Shown here one piece after another: positions 58,247-64,000 of a stretch of DNA of 64,000 bases. The DNA lies in assembly GCA_036443405.1 (NCBI GenBank), contig JAZFYD010000243.1, positions 1 through 64,000 of the forward strand, given 5' to 3'. Each line of letters opens with the position of its first letter. Position 1 is the stretch's first letter. The DNA is from JAZFYD01 sp036443405. Its GTDB lineage: Bacteria > Planctomycetota > PLA2. Position numbers and translations under genes: made by a program. Under the pieces are notes generated by a model, which worked only from the letters and a program-made list of their open reading frames with translations, searched no databases and was not told the origin of the DNA.

Positions 58247-58271
58247 CTTCGTTCGTCGTTCGTTTCGTTCG

Positions 58272-59693
58272 TTAGGTCTTCGCCGACTCGCGTCTCCGCG
58301 CCGCACGGAGTGCGCGGGCCCGGCGACGCTCCAGAAGTTCCTGTTTCACCGCCTCATGCACGCGCTCGAGGCGCACGCCACGCGACGCCTTGAACAACAA
58401 GACATCGCGGGCCCGGGGCTTGAACGGCGGCTGTTCCATCGCGGTCTTCACGTCCGGGGTCCAGTGCACGTCCTTCAGGCCCGCCGCGCGGGCGGCGCGG
58501 GCCGTCGCCTCACTCAGAGGGCCGATCGCCCAAAGGAGGTCGATGCGCGAGCGCCCCGCGAGGGTCCCGATGCGTGTGTGCAACTCCTCGGTGCGATCAC
58601 CGAGTTCGAGCATGTCGCCGAGCACGAGCACGCGCCGGCCGCTGCCTCCGCGGTAGCTCATCTCGAGAATCGCCGACTCCATCGATCGCGGGTTCGCGTT
58701 GTACGCGTCGTTCACCAATCGGACGTCCGCGATTTCCTCAACCACCATGCGCATCGGCGCGGGCTTGTATTGTTCCAGGCGGTCGGCAATGTCCGTCGGT
58801 TCGTACCCGAGCCAGAGCGCGACACCAGCGGCTGCGAGGGCGTCGTGCACGTGGTGCACACCGAGCACGTTCATTTTCACGCGCCGTTTGTTCAGCAACT
58901 GGAACGACACCAGGCGGCGCGACGCGCGCACCTCGCCAGCATAGACGTCGGCATCCGGCCACGTCCCGAACGACAGCACGAACCCCGGCGCTTTCGGAAT
59001 CATCTTGCGCGTGATCTCGTCGTCGTAGTTCAAGACGGCGCATCCGTCGGGCCCGAGAGCCTCGACCAGCGCGAACTTCTCGCGCGCGACACCGTCCAGG
59101 TCGCCCAAGCCCGCGAGGTGGGACTCGCTGACGTTGAGCACCACCCCAATGTTGGGACGCGCAAGCTCCGCAAGGCGCGCGATCTCCCCCGACGCGCTGG
59201 TGCCCATCTCGACAACGCACACGGAGTGGTGGCGCTTGGCCTGCAAGAGGCTGAGCGGCACCCCGAGATCGTTGTTGTAGGACGCGGGCGAAACCACGGC
59301 ACGCCCGCCGAGGATCAACCGCAGCATCTCCTTCGTCGTGGTCTTGCCGTTGCTGCCGGTGACGCCGACGACGGTGATGTCGAGGGAGTCCCGATAGGCC
59401 CGGCCCATCGCGCCCAAGGCCGCCAGTGCGTCCTTGACCTCGATGACCGCTCGGCCCATAGCGCGATGCTCGGCGGCCGTTTCCGGCCGCTCTACTAGTG
59501 CAGCCGCTGCACCGGACGCGAACGCCTCTCCGAGGAACGCGTGGCCGTCGGCCGACGCACCCCGAAGCGGCACAAAGAGTTCACCGGGCCTGATTTTCCG
59601 GCTGTCGATCCCGACACCCGAGATAGGCAGGCCGGGACCGGCGTAACTCCCTCCCGTCCAGGCAGCGACCTCGTGGATGGATACCTGCTCCAT
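58272..59693 (-). CDS. murF: UDP-MurNAc-tripeptide--D-alanyl-D-alanine ligase
   Basis: Encodes 473 aa from ATG at 59691-59693 with GGAGG upstream. MurF features: SGVGIDSRKIRPGELFVPLRG, VVGVTGSNGKTTTKEML, YNNDLGVPLSLL, NVSESHLAGLG, VNDAYNANPRSMESAI, and VLVLGDMLELG. Adds D-Ala-D-Ala to the stem peptide. A C-terminal tail rich in Arg/Ala (LERRRARALRAARRRE) is longer than usual. A 51-bp spacer with a hairpin separates it from murE. Confidence 0.96.
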   Translation of the reverse strand: MEQVSIHEVAAWTGGSYAGPGLPISGVGIDSRKIRPGELFVPLRGASADGHAFLGEAFASGAAAALVERPETAAEHRAMGRAVIEVKDALAALGAMGRAYRDSLDITVVGVTGSNGKTTTKEMLRLILGGRAVVSPASYNNDLGVPLSLLQAKRHHSVCVVEMGTSASGEIARLAELARPNIGVVLNVSESHLAGLGDLDGVAREKFALVEALGPDGCAVLNYDDEITRKMIPKAPGFVLSFGTWPDADVYAGEVRASRRLVSFQLLNKRRVKMNVLGVHHVHDALAAAGVALWLGYEPTDIADRLEQYKPAPMRMVVEEIADVRLVNDAYNANPRSMESAILEMSYRGGSGRRVLVLGDMLELGDRTEELHTRIGTLAGRSRIDLLWAIGPLSEATARAARAAGLKDVHWTPDVKTAMEQPPFKPRARDVLLFKASRGVRLERVHEAVKQELLERRRARALRAARRRESAKT

Positions 59694-59705
59694 CAGGTCG
59701 CCTCC

Positions 59706-59733
59706 GGTCCACTCTTACTACATGTAGTGGACC
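59706..59733 (-). promoter_or_regulatory. Hairpin in the murE-murF junction
   Basis: GGTCCACT (59706-59713) and AGTGGACC (59726-59733) form a perfect 8-bp stem that also embeds the palindrome ACTACATGTAGT (59717-59728). It lies 12 nt upstream of the murF start and just before its Shine-Dalgarno. Confidence 0.45.
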
Positions 59734-59744
59734 TATGTCAATAA

Positions 59745-61187
<1,443 letters not shown>

Positions 61188-61344
61188 GACCGCGGGCTCC
61201 GACAGCCCCGCCCCATCCGCCGACTCGGACAGGGTGCGTGCGTGTCGCACCCCGTCCCCACTATCTACTCGCGCCAAGGAGGCGCCCGCCAAATCCGGGT
61301 TCCGGCCCAAGGCCAGGGTCCGCACCCCAGCCCGCGCAATTGAC

Positions 61345-63144
61345 CTATTTGACCGCCGCAACACGCACCAATTCCGCATGATTTGTTACATGCCGGACCC
61401 CGGACCTGGAAAGCGCCTCCTCGTGTTTGGATTCAAGTAGCGGGCGTGCGCGACGCAGGAACCGTCCTGCGGCCCGCATGGCCACCACGCGGCCATAGGG
61501 AATGCCTCCGTCTTTGCGGGTGGGCTCATCCGCCGCGACCAGTACGAGGATTTGCGGATCCTCGACCGGCGCGAAACCCACAAAGGAGGCGACGTAACGC
61601 TTCAAGTGAAGCGGGTACTTCTTGCTGGTGCCGGTCTTCCCGCCGACGGGCCAATCCGGAATGCGCGCGAGGGTGTCGGTGCCCTCCGCGACGACCCGGC
61701 CCATCGCGCGCCGAACGAAGTCGCGTTCGACGCGGGAGAGGTCGAGCGGGCGCCCCGGTCCGTGATCCGTGCTGCAGTCGGCATCGCGAATCAGGCGCGG
61801 CTTGCGCAGCACGCCGTCGGTGATCACGGCCGCATAGGCCGAAAGCAGTTGCACGGGGGTGACGGCGACGCCGTACCCGATGCCGGCGGACACGTCCTCG
61901 TAGTTGGTTTTCCAACGCTCGAGTTTCAACACGACGCCGGCGCTTTCGCCCGAAAGCGGGAGGCCGATGCGCGAGCCGAAACCATAGGCACGCAACCAGC
62001 GGTGCAAACGCGCGCTGCCCATCGCCTGGGCGACCTGCCCCATGCCGATGTTGCTCGACTTGACGAGGAGGTCGGCGAGTTCCAGCACACCGTTGGGGTG
62101 CGTGTCCTGCAGCAGCCGCCGGCCGAACCGATGCCGCCCCGACGTGCCGCAGTCGATCTGCTGGCCCGGGCGCACGACGCCTTCGGACAACGCGGCGGCG
62201 AGAATGAGCGGCTTGATCGTCGAGCCAGGCTCGTAGCACCACTCGATCGCCTGCACCTTCAAGCTCTCCCGGTCGACCCTGGGCCAATCCGCGAGCTTGA
62301 ACGTTGGGCGGCTCGCGATCGCGAGAATCTCGCCGGTGCGCGGATCCATCGCGACCGCGCAGGAGCGCTTGGGTGAGTGGCGCTCGTGCATCTCGTCGAG
62401 CGCTTCCTCGGCGATCTGCTGCAGCGTGACATCGATCGTCGTGTGCAGATCGAGTCCGCCGCGCGCCGGGCGGCAACGCTCCGGGTAGAGCAGGTGCTCC
62501 TCGCGCTTCACGCGGCCGTCGGAACGACGCAGCAGCATGAGCGCGTCCCGGCTGCCGTCCAAACCGCGAAGCCGGGAATCGAAATGCGCTTCGAGACCGC
62601 CAAGCCCCGCGCGCTGTTTCGGATCCCCCGCGCCGCCGAACAGGCCGAGCAATTGGATCGCTGCGTTCTGGTGCGGGTAGACGCGCCGCGCCTCCTCGCG
62701 CAGGTCGAGACCCGCAAGGCGCGCGGCCGCCAGCCGCTCCGCGACGTCGCGATCCAATCCCCGGTGCAGTACCGCGTAACGGGACCCCGCAGCCTTCCGG
62801 GATCGAATCCGCTTCGCAAATCCCGGCGCCGCGTCGACGTCACCTATCACGAGCGCCAACCGCGTCGCAAACAGATCGGCGTCCTCGACACGCTGCGGGT
62901 CCACCGCGACGGTGATGCCGTAATACGACCCCGCGAGGATGCGACCGTTCCGGTCGAAGACCCGTCCGCGCGTCGCATCGAGTTCCACGAGATCGAAATG
63001 CTGGTCGTGCGCCCGCAGCGCGATGTTCTCGGCGCCGAACACCTGCATGTAGCCGGTGCGGACCAGCAGAACCAGGAGCCCGACGACCAAGACGGCGAAC
63101 GCCACCTGCAGTCGGTGCTCCATTCCTTTGGTGTGCCGGCTCAT
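61345..63144 (-). CDS. ftsI: Peptidoglycan transpeptidase FtsI (class B PBP)
   Basis: Encodes 599 aa from ATG at 63142-63144, overlapping the ftsL-like stop. TM anchor (LQVAFAVLVVGLLVLLVRTGY); class B dimerisation domain with RGRVFDRNGRILA; transpeptidase with SxxK in EPGSTIKPL, SxN in KSSNIGM, and KTGTS. Crosslinks septal peptidoglycan with FtsW. Confidence 0.96.
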   Translation of the reverse strand: MSRHTKGMEHRLQVAFAVLVVGLLVLLVRTGYMQVFGAENIALRAHDQHFDLVELDATRGRVFDRNGRILAGSYYGITVAVDPQRVEDADLFATRLALVIGDVDAAPGFAKRIRSRKAAGSRYAVLHRGLDRDVAERLAAARLAGLDLREEARRVYPHQNAAIQLLGLFGGAGDPKQRAGLGGLEAHFDSRLRGLDGSRDALMLLRRSDGRVKREEHLLYPERCRPARGGLDLHTTIDVTLQQIAEEALDEMHERHSPKRSCAVAMDPRTGEILAIASRPTFKLADWPRVDRESLKVQAIEWCYEPGSTIKPLILAAALSEGVVRPGQQIDCGTSGRHRFGRRLLQDTHPNGVLELADLLVKSSNIGMGQVAQAMGSARLHRWLRAYGFGSRIGLPLSGESAGVVLKLERWKTNYEDVSAGIGYGVAVTPVQLLSAYAAVITDGVLRKPRLIRDADCSTDHGPGRPLDLSRVERDFVRRAMGRVVAEGTDTLARIPDWPVGGKTGTSKKYPLHLKRYVASFVGFAPVEDPQILVLVAADEPTRKDGGIPYGRVVAMRAAGRFLRRARPLLESKHEEALSRSGVRHVTNHAELVRVAAVK

Positions 63145-63389
63145 TTCGGGGCCTCCCCATCGGTGTCCAACAACCCGACGGTCCGGCCACGCTCCAAGAG
63201 CAACACGGGCGAGCTCTGCTCCTGCAGGCTCAGTTCCAGGTTGGCGTTGCGTCGCTCGCGCTCGAGGAGCTCACGTTCCAGGCGGCCGATATCGTGCGCG
63301 AGTTCGACGACGCGGGCCCTCGTCCGGACCGTGTGAAGCGCGCCGAGCAGCAACAGGAACGCGGTGACCCACAAGGCGCTCTTACGCAT
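63141..63389 (-). CDS. ftsL: FtsL-like cell division protein
   Basis: Encodes 82 aa from ATG at 63387-63389, overlapping rsmH by 8 bp. One N-terminal membrane helix (SALWVTAFLLLLGALHTV) and a coiled coil (VELAHDIGRLERELLERERRNANLELSL in stretches) as in FtsL/FtsB. Sequence is too short to prove, but place and shape fit. Confidence 0.75.
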   Translation of the reverse strand: MRKSALWVTAFLLLLGALHTVRTRARVVELAHDIGRLERELLERERRNANLELSLQEQSSPVLLLERGRTVGLLDTDGEAPK

Positions 63390-64000
63390 CCTGGGCCTCC
63401 TCAACGTCCTTCCGCTTACACACACGAAGCTTGGCCGAACGTGCTCTCGGATTGCCGCGCGCTTCTTCCCATGCCGCGCGCACGCATTTCTTCGTGAGCA
63501 CCTCGAGAGCTTCGTGATCCTTGAAGTAGTGCTTCACGATCCGGTCTTCGCCGGAGTGAAACGAAATCACGGCGACCAGGCCACCTGAGCGCACGCGCCT
63601 GGCCGCGGCATCCAGCCCGCGGCGCAATTCTCCCAACTCGTCGTTGACAGCCATGCGCAGGGCCTGAAACGTGCGGGTGGCGTTGTCGATCTTGCTGCGG
63701 CCCCTCACGGCCCGACGCACAATGCTCGCCAACCGCCCGGTCGTCGTAATCGGTTCTTCGCGCTGCTCCGCCGCGATCGCCGCCGCGACGCGGCGCGAGG
63801 AACGCTCGCCGCCGAGTTCGAAGATCACGTTCCCAAGGTCCTTTTCATCCAAGCGCGCGATCAACTCCGCGGCGGACTCGCCTTGGGACTGATCCATGCG
63901 CATGTCGAGCGGACCGTCGTGCCGGAAACTGAATCCGCGCTCGCCGCGATCCAACTGCGGACTCGAAACACCAAGATCGAACAGGATCGCGTCGGGGGTC
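63382..64000 (-). CDS. rsmH: 16S rRNA (cytosine-1402-N4)-methyltransferase (partial, 3' part)
   Basis: The window edge cuts off the N-terminal part; about 206 residues remain. ILFDLGVSSPQLDRGERGFSF, PLDMRMDQ, NATRTFQALRMAVNDELGEL, and VISFHSGEDRIVKHYF are the C-terminal hallmarks of RsmH/MraW. Methylates C1402 of 16S rRNA; first gene of the dcw operon in view (mraZ would be beyond the edge). Confidence 0.96.
   Translation of the reverse strand, partial: TPDAILFDLGVSSPQLDRGERGFSFRHDGPLDMRMDQSQGESAAELIARLDEKDLGNVIFELGGERSSRRVAAAIAAEQREEPITTTGRLASIVRRAVRGRSKIDNATRTFQALRMAVNDELGELRRGLDAAARRVRSGGLVAVISFHSGEDRIVKHYFKDHEALEVLTKKCVRAAWEEARGNPRARSAKLRVCKRKDVEEAQDA

Overview
The window is high-GC bacterial chromosome with dense gene packing, many 4-nt stop/start overlaps and frequent GTG/TTG starts. 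Several traits point to a deep-branching Planctomycetota (or PVC-related) bacterium, though no rRNA is present to prove it: a division and cell-wall (dcw) cluster with no ftsZ, ftsA, murD or ddl in the stretch seen, a PEP-CTERM exported protein, a very long YidC, a PPDK, many HEAT/TPR/VWA proteins of unknown role, and a dispersed short palindromic repeat of a kind I associate with planctomycete genomes. This assignment is inference.

Left part (1-16.9 kb): the 5' end of a thiamine-diphosphate dehydrogenase E1 gene; an exported lipoprotein with Ig-like domains and its own terminator; aroC; the conserved stress operon prkA-DUF444-spoVR; two HEAT-repeat proteins, one with a VWA domain; a divergent pair of a class I glutamine amidotransferase-like peptidase and a GHMP sugar kinase; an RlmD/RumA-type RNA methyltransferase; a small membrane protein; pgpA.

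Middle part (17-41 kb): smc; nrdR translationally coupled to a protein with an ATP-cone followed by an NrdD-like body that lacks the C-terminal glycyl-radical motif; a metallophosphoesterase; yidC; radC; a lamin-tail/PEP-CTERM protein; a TPR metallopeptidase; an OmpA-like lipoprotein coupled to an AMMECR1 protein; a membrane-anchored HTH protein; a sensor histidine kinase; then a type IV pilus/type II secretion motor block of pilB-pilT-pilB-pilC (read on the minus strand).

Right part (40.5-64 kb): a lipoprotein, ppdK, a small exported protein, a 560-bp gene-free segment full of inverted repeats and bounded by 13-bp direct repeats, yebC-moxR, then on the minus strand an FHA protein coupled to a HemD-like protein, rplM-rpsI, and a long dcw operon running rsmH-ftsL-ftsI-murE-murF-mraY-ftsW-murG-murC-murB-ftsQ and ending in two unknown membrane/exported proteins.

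The observations most worth following are the NrdD-like pseudoenzyme coupled to NrdR, the palindromic repeat family that sits against stop codons and in one case inside a signal sequence, the 500-bp structured element before yebC, and the FtsZ-less dcw cluster with a MraY carrying a long external-loop insertion. All family calls come from reading motifs by eye; no database search was run.
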